From positions 1 through 64,000 of the forward strand of contig NZ_JFJZ01000013.1 in NCBI RefSeq assembly GCF_002115825.1: a DNA stretch of 64,000 nucleotides, read 5' to 3'. This document shows positions 36,496 through 44,611 of this stretch, piece after piece. The notes below the pieces were generated by a model, which saw nothing but the letters and a program-made list of their open reading frames with translations, did not search any database and was not told the origin of the DNA. Numbering within the stretch: the first letter of the stretch is position 1; each line of letters starts with the position of its first letter. A program made the position numbers and the translations under genes. The stretch comes from Thalassospira sp. MCCC 1A01428 (GTDB lineage Bacteria; Pseudomonadota; Alphaproteobacteria; Rhodospirillales; Thalassospiraceae).

Positions 36496-37431
36496 ATGAG
36501 GGCATATACCGATTTTCGGGAAAGGCTGATTGCGCACTATGGTGCCATGAGCCCGCAATTACAGCGGGCTGCGCGCTATATGCTTGATCACCCCGATGAT
36601 GTGGCCTTGAAATCGATGCGTGCCCTTGCCCAGTCGGCGGATGTTCCACCCAGCACGATCGTTCGTCTGATGAAAACCATTGATGTCGGGGGGTATCAGG
36701 AATTTCGCCTTGGTTTTCAAAACCGGTTGCGAGACATGCCCGCCAGCTATGCGGGGCGGGCGCGGCAATTGCAGCATCGCGGGGTTGCCGATGAAATGGC
36801 AATGAACCATGGTGATGTGGTTACTGGCGGTGAAAATGCCCTGATTGACGAAATCCTGGATCAGGAACATGGCAACCTTGCACGTTCCTACGGCCCTGAA
36901 ATGCGGGCAGCCCTGATCGCGGCTTGCACCTGTATCGAAGGCGCTCGCCGGGTTTTTGTCCTTGGTCGGCGCGGAGCGTTTCCTGCGGCATTTCAGTTTG
37001 CTTATGCTTATCGCCTGTTTGGCGATAATTTAACATTGGTGGATGGTGCCGCAGGCACATTTGGCGATCAACTGCGCGGCATGGGGCGGCGCGATGTAAT
37101 GCTGGCAGTATGTCTTAGCCCTTATACCAACGATACTCTGCAAATGGTTGACTATGCTTTGGCGCAAAAATCGACCGTAATCAGCGTTACGGATTCAGAT
37201 GTTTCACCGCTTGCGCGTCACGCCAGTGTTAATCTGGTGGTATCGGATGCGTCCCCGTCGTTTTTTCAAAGTTTTACAGCCGCTGTTTCCATCATGCAGG
37301 CACTGGTTACGTTGCTGGTGGCACGGGGTGGCGAGGCGGCACTGCAACAAATTACCGTGGCTGAAAAACAGCTCTCGGTTTTTGATACTTACTGGCAGGA
37401 CTCCGGTCCCAAACGGAACAATCGATCATGA
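36496..37431 (+). CDS. MurR/RpiR family transcriptional regulator
   Basis: 311 residues. The N-terminal HTH_6 domain (about residues 5-80; MRALAQSADVPPSTIVRLMK) is followed by a SIS domain (about 140-270; VFVLGRRGAFPAAFQFAYAY and STVISVTDSDVSPLAR). SIS domains bind phosphosugars or related ligands, although RpiR regulators of amine and keto-acid genes are also common. The stop overlaps the start of the aminotransferase gene (ATGA), so it is co-expressed with the enzymes it probably regulates. Two GAAACA dyads precede it. Confidence 0.9.
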   Translation: MRAYTDFRERLIAHYGAMSPQLQRAARYMLDHPDDVALKSMRALAQSADVPPSTIVRLMKTIDVGGYQEFRLGFQNRLRDMPASYAGRARQLQHRGVADEMAMNHGDVVTGGENALIDEILDQEHGNLARSYGPEMRAALIAACTCIEGARRVFVLGRRGAFPAAFQFAYAYRLFGDNLTLVDGAAGTFGDQLRGMGRRDVMLAVCLSPYTNDTLQMVDYALAQKSTVISVTDSDVSPLARHASVNLVVSDASPSFFQSFTAAVSIMQALVTLLVARGGEAALQQITVAEKQLSVFDTYWQDSGPKRNNRS

Positions 37432-38768
37432 CGTCACATGTTTTACACCGCAATAGTCTGGTTCAACCGCCGCGTGCGGTTTCGGGCGATGGCATTTATA
37501 TTATTGATGAGAATGGCAAACGTTATCTGGATGCATCAGGTGGGGCTGCGGTTTCCTGTCTCGGCCATTCTGCCCCCGATGTGCGGGCTGCTATTATTGA
37601 TCAGGTAGGGAAACTTGCCTATGCCCATTCAGGTTTCTTTTCGTCCGATCCGATGGAAGAACTGGCCGATGATCTGATTGCTCATGCTCCGGCCGGGATG
37701 GAACGGGTATATTTTGTTTCCGGTGGTTCGGAAGCAGTTGAAGCATCGTTAAAAATGGCGCGGCAGTATTTTCTGGAAATTGGCGAGCCGGACCGCGAAT
37801 TTGTGATTGCCCGGCGGCAAAGTTATCATGGCAATACGCTGGGGGCGCTTTCTGTCGGGGGCAATATGTGGCGCCGTCGCCAGTTTGAACCCTTGTTGAT
37901 TAATGCCAGTCACGTATCGCCCTGTTATGCCTATCGCGGTCAGCTAGATGATGAAACCGCCGAAGATTACGGCCTGCGTATTGCCAATGAATTGGAAGAA
38001 GCCATCTTGCAACTGGGGACAGGCCGGGTTGCTGCCTTTGTCGCAGAACCGGTTGTGGGCGCAACTTCCGGCGCCGTTGCCGCCGTGCCGGGGTACTTTA
38101 AACGCATTCGCGAAATTTGTGATCGCTATGGCGTGTTGTTGATCCTGGACGAAGTGATGTGTGGCATGGGGCGTACAGGAACGCTTCACGCGATTGAGCA
38201 GGAAGGCATTTCCGGCGATTTGCAAACCATTGCCAAGGGCCTTGGTGCAGGTTATCAGCCGATTGGTGCCGTGCTTGTTTCAGGTAAAATTCATAAGGCG
38301 ATTGCCAATGGTACGGGTTTTTTCCAGCACGGGCACACCTATCAGGGGCATGCAACGGCCTGTGCTGCCGCACTTGCCACCCAGCGGACCATTCGCCGGC
38401 GTAATCTTTTGGAAAACGTGGTTGATCAGGGCGAAAACTTGCAAAAGGCATTGGCGTCGCGGCTGGGAAACCATCCCTATATTGGCGACATTCGCGGGCG
38501 CGGCCTGTTTCGCGGGGTCGAATTTGTTGCAGATCGCGCAACAAAGGAGGCATTTGAACCGTCGCGCAAGATCCACGCTAAAATCAAAAAGGCTGCCTTT
38601 GAAAATGGTCTGATGTGTTACCCGATGGGGGGCACAATTGACGGCCAGCGGGGTGATCATGTGTTGTTTGCGCCCCCTTATATTATTACCCAAAACCAGA
38701 TTGGCGACATTGTTGATCTGTTTTCCCAAACGGTAGACCAGGTATTTACCGCCGAGGGGTTGATATGA
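37428..38768 (+). CDS. Class III (omega) PLP-dependent aminotransferase
   Basis: 446 residues. Family marks are the VSGGSEAVEASLKMARQY block (about residue 95), the PLP-ring Asp in LILDEVMCGMGRTG (about 230) and the Schiff-base Lys in IAKGLGAGYQPIGAVLV (about 268). It moves an amino group, often from an omega- or beta-amine, to a keto acid. Overlaps of four bases with the RpiR gene before it and the BKACE gene after it suggest one translationally coupled unit. Its product may be the beta-keto acid used by BKACE. Confidence 0.92.
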   Translation: MTSHVLHRNSLVQPPRAVSGDGIYIIDENGKRYLDASGGAAVSCLGHSAPDVRAAIIDQVGKLAYAHSGFFSSDPMEELADDLIAHAPAGMERVYFVSGGSEAVEASLKMARQYFLEIGEPDREFVIARRQSYHGNTLGALSVGGNMWRRRQFEPLLINASHVSPCYAYRGQLDDETAEDYGLRIANELEEAILQLGTGRVAAFVAEPVVGATSGAVAAVPGYFKRIREICDRYGVLLILDEVMCGMGRTGTLHAIEQEGISGDLQTIAKGLGAGYQPIGAVLVSGKIHKAIANGTGFFQHGHTYQGHATACAAALATQRTIRRRNLLENVVDQGENLQKALASRLGNHPYIGDIRGRGLFRGVEFVADRATKEAFEPSRKIHAKIKKAAFENGLMCYPMGGTIDGQRGDHVLFAPPYIITQNQIGDIVDLFSQTVDQVFTAEGLI

Positions 38769-39616
38769 GCGGTTATGCCGATATTCCTTCCATTCTTGCT
38801 GTGGCCCCCAACGGGGCGCGCAAATTACCGGTCGATTTTCCCAATTTGCCAATAACGCCAGCAGATCTGGCGCGCGAGGCGCGTTTATGTTGCGATGCCG
38901 GGGCATCTGTTATTCATTTGCATGTGCGCGATGATAATGGCGGGCATAGCCTTGATACCGGACGTTACCGCGAGGCAATTGCTGAAATCCGTAACACTGT
39001 CGGGGATGACATGTTGATACAGGTCACCAGCGAGGCGGTCGGCATTTATAGTGCTGAGCAGCAAATGGCGATGGTCCGCGAACTGGTGCCTGAGGCGGTG
39101 TCATTGGCAATTCGTGAAATTGCACCTGAGGGTGGCGACGAACGCGCCCTGGCTGATTTTTTTGCCTTTACGCGGGATGCCGATATTCGGCCGCAATTCA
39201 TTTTATACGCCCCCGAAGACATCAGCCGTTTTGCTGATCTGGTGGCACGTGGCATTATTCCGGGCACCGGGTTTCCCCTGCTTTATGTGTTGGGGCGTTA
39301 TACCGTCGGGCAAAAATCCAGCCCGGTCGATTTGTTGGGGTTTGTGGCATCTTCTGTTGTGCGCGAACAGCCCGCTTTGGTGTCAAACTGGATGATGTGT
39401 GCCTTTGGTCAGTTTGAAAATGCCTGTGCCATGGCTGCCGTCGCCCTGGGCGGGCATGCCCGCATCGGTTTTGAAAATAATATGCAAATGGTTAACGGGG
39501 AAATGGCACCGAATAATGCCGCCTTGATTGATCAGGCCCGAAAGGGGGTTGCCATGCTGGGACGTAAAGTTGCAGATGCCGATATGGCGCGCAAGTTGCT
39601 TCGTCCGGTGTGGTAA
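38765..39616 (+). CDS. BKACE family beta-keto acid cleavage enzyme (DUF849)
   Basis: 283 residues. The founder, 3-keto-5-aminohexanoate cleavage enzyme, condenses a beta-keto acid with acetyl-CoA and splits it to acetoacetate and a CoA ester. The zinc motif HLHVRDDNGGHS is near residue 47, and the C-terminal block IGFENNMQMVNGEMAPNN near 235. No gene for subunits of a CoA transferase is present nearby. The actual keto acid is unknown. It is coupled to the aminotransferase by an ATGA overlap. Confidence 0.9.
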   Translation: MSGYADIPSILAVAPNGARKLPVDFPNLPITPADLAREARLCCDAGASVIHLHVRDDNGGHSLDTGRYREAIAEIRNTVGDDMLIQVTSEAVGIYSAEQQMAMVRELVPEAVSLAIREIAPEGGDERALADFFAFTRDADIRPQFILYAPEDISRFADLVARGIIPGTGFPLLYVLGRYTVGQKSSPVDLLGFVASSVVREQPALVSNWMMCAFGQFENACAMAAVALGGHARIGFENNMQMVNGEMAPNNAALIDQARKGVAMLGRKVADADMARKLLRPVW

Positions 39617-39731
39617 TTGCGAAAATATAAAAAAAGTGTGATCGGCTTCACAGTTAGGAAGTGAATTAGGGCCACTTTCGCAGCTGTTGGGTTCATAATA
39701 CCACAGCTTTAAATATAGTCCCGAAAATCGG

Positions 39732-39757
39732 GGCGGCTATTAGTAATGATAGCCGCC
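39732..39757. promoter_or_regulatory. Perfect dyad upstream of the TAXI binding-protein gene
   Basis: GGCGGCTAT and ATAGCCGCC are exact 9-bp arms with an 8-nt spacer, 73 bp before the start codon. No T-run follows. It could be an operator or a 5' mRNA hairpin; it could also be a weak terminator for the upstream operon. Confidence 0.5.
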
Positions 39758-39829
39758 TCATCGAAATTCTTCTGCTGCCTTCTGGCGCAGTTGAATATTT
39801 CCAACAGGGTGTAAAGGGAGACAATCCTG

Positions 39830-40807
39830 ATGAAAAAACTTGTTGCTATTGCAAGTGCCGTGGTTGCGTTGGCGGGCATTTCGATGTTTGCGGGCCAGTC
39901 TTCGGCTGCTGAACAGAAATTTATCACCATTGGCACCGGTGGTGTTACGGGTGTGTATTACCCGACTGGCGGCGCGATTTGCCGTCTGGTTAATAAAGGC
40001 CGCAAGGATCATGGTATCCGTTGTTCGGTCGAATCTACTGGTGGTTCGGTCTACAACGTCAACACCATCCGTGCTGGTGAACTTGATATGGGTGTGGCAC
40101 AGTCCGACATTCAGTATTATGCCTATAATGGTACCGGCAAATTCGCCGATCAGGGCCCGTTCAAGGAACTGCGCGCTGTTTTCTCGATCCATCCCGAGCC
40201 GTTCACCGTTGTCGCCCGTGCGGATTCCGGCATCAAAACTTTTGATGACCTGAAAGGCAAACGCGTCAATATCGGTAACCCCGGTTCCGGTCAGCGCGAC
40301 ACCATGGATGTTGTTATGGCGGCCAAAGGCTGGTCGGTTGACGACTTTGCGCTGGCATCCGAACTCAAGCCGGCTGAACAGTCCCAGGCCCTTTGCGACA
40401 ACAAAATCGATGCCATGATCTACACCGTTGGTCACCCGGCGGGTTCGATCCAGGAAGCAACCACTGCCTGTGATTCGGTTCTGGTTGATGTTTCCGGCCC
40501 GGAAATCGACAAGCTGGTTGCTGACAACCCCTATTATCGTGTCGCCACCATCCCGGGTGGCATGTATCGCGGTAACCCGGACGACGTTAAAACCTTTGGT
40601 GTTGGCGCGACCTTCGTTTCCTCGACCAAAACCGACGACGACATCGTTTACAATGTTGTCAAAGCGGTTTTTGAAAATTTTGACGATTTCAAAAAGTTGC
40701 ATCCGGCTTTTGCAAATCTGAAAAAAGAAGAAATGATCAAAGACGGTCTGTCTGCTCCGCTGCATGACGGCGCTGTTAAATACTACAAGGAAGCTGGCCT
40801 GATGTAA
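39830..40807 (+). CDS. TAXI family TRAP transporter solute-binding protein
   Basis: 325 residues with signal peptide [20 protein letters not shown] and cleavage near SAA. The TAXI signature is [20 protein letters not shown] at about residues 32-51. The central [17 protein letters not shown] is typical of the family. It delivers a carboxylate-type ligand to the fused TRAP permease encoded downstream. A stable hairpin separates the two genes. Its nearness to BKACE and the aminotransferase suggests an amino or keto acid as ligand. Confidence 0.93.
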   Translation: MKKLVAIASAVVALAGISMFAGQSSAAEQKFITIGTGGVTGVYYPTGGAICRLVNKGRKDHGIRCSVESTGGSVYNVNTIRAGELDMGVAQSDIQYYAYNGTGKFADQGPFKELRAVFSIHPEPFTVVARADSGIKTFDDLKGKRVNIGNPGSGQRDTMDVVMAAKGWSVDDFALASELKPAEQSQALCDNKIDAMIYTVGHPAGSIQEATTACDSVLVDVSGPEIDKLVADNPYYRVATIPGGMYRGNPDDVKTFGVGATFVSSTKTDDDIVYNVVKAVFENFDDFKKLHPAFANLKKEEMIKDGLSAPLHDGAVKYYKEAGLM

Positions 40808-40821
40808 GGCCGACCTGGAAG

Positions 40822-40847
40822 CGGGAGGCACTTGTGTCTCCCGTTTT
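40822..40847 (+). terminator. Hairpin between TAXI and permease genes (partial terminator or mRNA stabiliser)
   Basis: CGGGAGGCAC and GTGTCTCCCG pair over 10 bp with one G-U, enclose a two-base loop as drawn and are followed by TTTT. Its place between the binding-protein gene and its permease gene fits the common scheme giving more binding protein than permease. Confidence 0.75.
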
Positions 40848-40992
40848 GTCTGTCTGTTCTATTCTGCGCGGACGTTAAAATTTCAAGAAACCAAAAATAT
40901 GTCCGCTTATGGTCCCTTGCCTTTACTGGCGGGGATCAAGCAGTTTCTGGGTGAATTTGGAACGGCCAAGCCGTTTTGACCGGGGAAAAAAC

Positions 40993-43590
40993 ATGACGAA
41001 TGAACAAAACGTCAATGATGGAAAGGATCGGGACCTTCAGGACCTGATTGCCGAAACCGATACCGGCGCACGCCAACCCACAGGTATCACAGCTAAAATT
41101 TTACTTTATGTTGCGGTGGCATGGTCGTTGTTTCAGCTATGGCTGGCATCACCTTTGCCTTACATTTTTCGCGCTGGTGTTTTTAATTCGACCGAAGCAC
41201 GGTCCATTCATCTGGCCTTTGCTGTTTTTCTGGCCTTTATGGCTTATCCGGCATTAAAATCGTCACCGCGTTCATATATCCCGGTTCTTGACTGGGTTCA
41301 GGCGCTGGTTGGTGCCTATTGTGCTGCTTATATTTACATCGCCTATGTCGAGCTTTCCGGCCGCCCTGGTTTGCCGACAACGATGGACCTGGTGGTTGCA
41401 GGTGTCGGCCTTGTCATGTTGCTTGAAGCAACCCGCCGTGCCCTTGGCCCGCCTCTTATGTGCGTAGCACTGATTTTTCTGGCCTATGTCTTTTTTGGCA
41501 ATGCCGCCTGGGTACCCGATGTTTTGCAGTGGCGCGGCGCCAGTTTTTCCAAGGCAATGTCGCACCAGTGGCTCACCACCGAGGGTGTGTTCGGGATTGC
41601 CCTTGGTGTTTCCACCAGCTTTGTTTTTCTGTTCGTTCTGTTTGGCTCTCTGCTTGATAAGGCCGGGGCGGGCAACTATTTTATCAAGGTTGCTTTCGCC
41701 GCCCTTGGGCATATGCGCGGTGGCCCGGCAAAGGCTGCTGTTTTGTCCTCGGCAATGACCGGCCTTATTTCAGGTTCGTCGATCGCCAACGTCGTTACTA
41801 CCGGTACTTTCACCATTCCACTGATGAAACGGGTTGGTTTTTCAGGTGAAAAAGCCGGCGCAGTGGAAGTGGCATCGTCGGTAAACGGGCAAATTATGCC
41901 ACCCGTGATGGGGGCAGCTGCCTTTTTGATGGTGGAATATGTCGGTATTCCTTATCCCGAAGTTATTAAACATGCGTTCCTGCCTGCGACCATTTCCTAT
42001 ATCGCGCTGATTTACATCGTGCATCTTGAAGCCCTGAAAGCAAACATGCAGGGCTTGCCGCGTCGTCACGCACCTAACCTCAAACAAAGCCTGCTGCGTT
42101 CGCTGATTTTTATCTGCTCGCTGGTGATTTTGTCGGGTGTGGTTTACTACGTGCTTGAATGGCAGCAACAATTGTTTGGCAATGGTGTTGGCTGGATTGT
42201 TGCCGTGGAATGTGCGCTGGTCTATTTCGCCGGGCTTTTTTATGCCTCGAAATATCCGGATCTGGAAATGGACGATCCCAACCAGCCCGTGGTGGAACTG
42301 CCAGCACTGGGTGAAACGGCAAAAGCCGGTTTGCATTATTTGTTGCCGGTTGTGGTCCTGGTCTGGTTCCTGATGATTGAATTGAAATCACCTGGTTTGT
42401 CTGCCTTTTGGGCAACAGTCCTGATGATTTTCATCATGCTGACGCAAAAGCCGGTGAAGGCATTTTTCCGTAAGCAGCCAGACTATATGGCGCAATTGCG
42501 CAATGGTTTTGTCGATGTGGTGGATGGTTTTGCCACCGGCGCGCGTAACATGATTGGCATCGGTGTTGCGACCGCAGCGGCGGGCATTATTGTCGGAACA
42601 GTTTCGCTTACCGGGATCGGCCAGGTGATGGTGGAATTTGTTGAAATCGTATCGGGTGGTAACCTGATGCTGATTTTGATCATGACGGCCTTTATCAGCC
42701 TGATTTTGGGCATGGGTCTGCCAACGACGGCAAACTACATTGTGGTTTCCAGCCTGATGGCCCCGGTCATTGTTGAACTTGGTGCGCAAAATGGTTTGAT
42801 CGTGCCGTTGATAGCGGTGCATCTGTTTGTGTTCTATTTCGGCATTATGGCCGATGTAACACCCCCGGTGGGGCTGGCGTCGTTTGCGGCGGCGGCGATA
42901 TCGGGGGCGGATCCGATGAAAACCGGGTTTGTCGCCTTTTTCTACAGCATGCGGACTGCCGTTTTGCCGTTCCTGTTCCTGTTCAATACCCAGCTTTTGA
43001 TGATTGGTATTGACCATGTGTTCGAGGCGATATGGGTGATTGCGGTGGCGATTATCGCGATGCTGGTTTTTGCCGCAGCCACGATGGGCTATTTCTTTAC
43101 CCGCTCGCGCCTGTGGGAAAGTGCGGCCTTGTTGCTGGTGGCCTTTACCCTGTTTCGGCCCGGTTTCTGGCTTGATATGATTGAGCCGCCTTTTAACAAT
43201 GTGAACCCTGCTGAAATTGTCGAACAGGTTGCCACCCTTCCTGCCAATGCCAATTTGCGCATTGATGTCGAAGGCACCAGCCTTGAAGGCGATGAGGTTA
43301 AAAAATCGGTGATGTTGCCGTTGGGTCCGCAGGCGTCAGGCGAAGATCGCCTGGAAAATGCCGGTATTGTGGTGCGGAACGAAGATGGCCGGATCTTTAT
43401 TGATGACGTGGTGTTTGGCGGCCCGGCGGAAAAGGTTGGTCTTGATTTCGACTTTGAAATCACGGCGATCAAGCTGCAAGCCGATCGTATGCCCAAGGAA
43501 ATCTTCTTCCTGCCGGCATTTTTGTTGCTGGGGCTGATTATTTTCATTCAGCGGCGCCGTCATCGCGACACCGCAACCGGCAACGCGTAA
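40993..43590 (+). CDS. TRAP transporter permease, fused 4TM/12TM subunits, with DUF3394 tail
   Basis: 865 residues from the ATG at 40993; the frame could run from 40909, but a G-rich ribosome site lies before 40993. The N-terminal part has the small-subunit (DctQ-like) spans, and the rest is the DctM-type large subunit with LILGMGLPTTANYIVVSSLM (about residue 575) and PPVGLASFAAAAISGADPM. The C-terminal 150 residues after the last core spans, NVNPAEIVEQVATLPANANL onward, match DUF3394, which ends with one more hydrophobic span and a basic tail. It drives sodium-coupled uptake with the TAXI protein. The universal stress protein gene follows 12 bp later. Confidence 0.92.
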   Translation: MTNEQNVNDGKDRDLQDLIAETDTGARQPTGITAKILLYVAVAWSLFQLWLASPLPYIFRAGVFNSTEARSIHLAFAVFLAFMAYPALKSSPRSYIPVLDWVQALVGAYCAAYIYIAYVELSGRPGLPTTMDLVVAGVGLVMLLEATRRALGPPLMCVALIFLAYVFFGNAAWVPDVLQWRGASFSKAMSHQWLTTEGVFGIALGVSTSFVFLFVLFGSLLDKAGAGNYFIKVAFAALGHMRGGPAKAAVLSSAMTGLISGSSIANVVTTGTFTIPLMKRVGFSGEKAGAVEVASSVNGQIMPPVMGAAAFLMVEYVGIPYPEVIKHAFLPATISYIALIYIVHLEALKANMQGLPRRHAPNLKQSLLRSLIFICSLVILSGVVYYVLEWQQQLFGNGVGWIVAVECALVYFAGLFYASKYPDLEMDDPNQPVVELPALGETAKAGLHYLLPVVVLVWFLMIELKSPGLSAFWATVLMIFIMLTQKPVKAFFRKQPDYMAQLRNGFVDVVDGFATGARNMIGIGVATAAAGIIVGTVSLTGIGQVMVEFVEIVSGGNLMLILIMTAFISLILGMGLPTTANYIVVSSLMAPVIVELGAQNGLIVPLIAVHLFVFYFGIMADVTPPVGLASFAAAAISGADPMKTGFVAFFYSMRTAVLPFLFLFNTQLLMIGIDHVFEAIWVIAVAIIAMLVFAAATMGYFFTRSRLWESAALLLVAFTLFRPGFWLDMIEPPFNNVNPAEIVEQVATLPANANLRIDVEGTSLEGDEVKKSVMLPLGPQASGEDRLENAGIVVRNEDGRIFIDDVVFGGPAEKVGLDFDFEITAIKLQADRMPKEIFFLPAFLLLGLIIFIQRRRHRDTATGNA

Positions 43591-43602
43591 GGAGGGATCA
43601 AG

Positions 43603-44031
43603 ATGTATAAGGATATCCTTGTTACCATCGACTTTGATCATGATGAATCATGGTCCAAGGCACTGCCTGCGGCCATCCGGGAAGCTAAAATTGATGGGGC
43701 ACGGTTACATATTTTAACCGTTGTTCCCACAGTTGGCATGTCGATGGTGGGGCAGTTCTTTCCCAAAGGATACGAAAAGAAAGTCCTGGCCACCTATAAC
43801 GACCGCTTGCACGAATTTGTTGCGGCCAATGTTCCGAGCGATATCAAGGTTCAGCATATCGTCGGTCAGGGCACGGTTTATGAGGTGATTTTGCAAATCG
43901 CCGAAAAAACCAATTGTGACCTGATCGTTATGGGCGCGCATCGCCCGGAACTGAAAGATTATCTGTTGGGGCCAAACGCCGCACGCGTGGTTCGCCATGC
44001 TAATTGTTCGGTCCTGGTCGTGCGTGACTAG
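43603..44031 (+). CDS. Universal stress protein family (UspA-like)
   Basis: 142 residues, one Usp domain. The start region ILVTIDFDHDESWSKAL and the nucleotide-binding end MGAHRPELKDYLLGPNAARV (G-x2-G-x9-G-S/N type) are visible, suggesting ATP binding. Small Usp genes often follow TRAP permease genes; TeaD of Halomonas regulates its TRAP transporter in that way. Such a role is plausible here. A terminator follows. Confidence 0.9.
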   Translation: MYKDILVTIDFDHDESWSKALPAAIREAKIDGARLHILTVVPTVGMSMVGQFFPKGYEKKVLATYNDRLHEFVAANVPSDIKVQHIVGQGTVYEVILQIAEKTNCDLIVMGAHRPELKDYLLGPNAARVVRHANCSVLVVRD

Positions 44032-44056
44032 GCTGTCGGACAAATCAGGGATCTGG

Positions 44057-44090
44057 AAATGGGGCGCTCGTTTGAGGGTCCCATTTTTTT
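44057..44090 (+). terminator. Rho-independent terminator of the TRAP operon
   Basis: AAATGGG at 44057-44063 pairs with CCCATTT at 44080-44086, followed by further T residues to 44090. The inner part can add weak pairing. It lies 26 bp after the Usp stop. Confidence 0.7.
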
Positions 44091-44611
44091 GTTCGTACCG
44101 CAATTTTGTAATGGTGGTGCCCGCGACCGGGAATTGATCGGGCGTGTCAATGTACCGTTGTGACGCCGCGTTTAGGGCAGCAGGGTTCGTCTGGATTAAA
44201 ATTTGTTAATTTACAAACAGGTAAAGGCATTTGTTTGACCCGGAAATATCTTCGGGGTTGATTAAAAAAACAGGTTGAATTTGACGTATGTATAGGTGTA
44301 AGCGTCCGTACTTTAATACCTAATGGTAGAAGCTTTTGTGTTGCAGCAATGATTGCGATTATTTTTCCCGTTATTTAAAAGCCACATAAATAAATTATTA
44401 GTTTCAGTGCATTGGATGATATCAAGCCGTTTCGCGCTGCGGCAGGGGCGAAGGGAATCATGTGAAAATCTGTCAGTATTTGTCAGATTTTCAGAGTCCA
44501 GTTTGCGGAAAGTTTGCGGTATAAAATTTGAGGGCGCCACTATGGTATAGTGACGTTCGCAGGGGTGCGGGCGTGGGGGCTCGGCGGTTATTTGGAGAAA
44601 GGCTTCATTCG
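44091..44611. promoter_or_regulatory. Leader region of the giant RTX gene with a 10-bp dyad
   Basis: About 520 bp without a gene, AT-rich from 44190 to 44400. A perfect dyad, TGAAAATCTG at 44463-44472 and CAGATTTTCA at 44484-44493, encloses 11 bases and lies 119 bp before the start. It could be an operator or a leader hairpin. A TATAAA at 44520-44525 is a possible -10 element, but I found no matching -35 at the right distance. Confidence 0.5.

Noticed and set aside
39758-40831. 357-codon minus-strand frame opposite the TAXI gene
   Set aside because: The plus-strand TAXI protein is clearly real with a signal peptide and signature; the antisense frame shows no domain.
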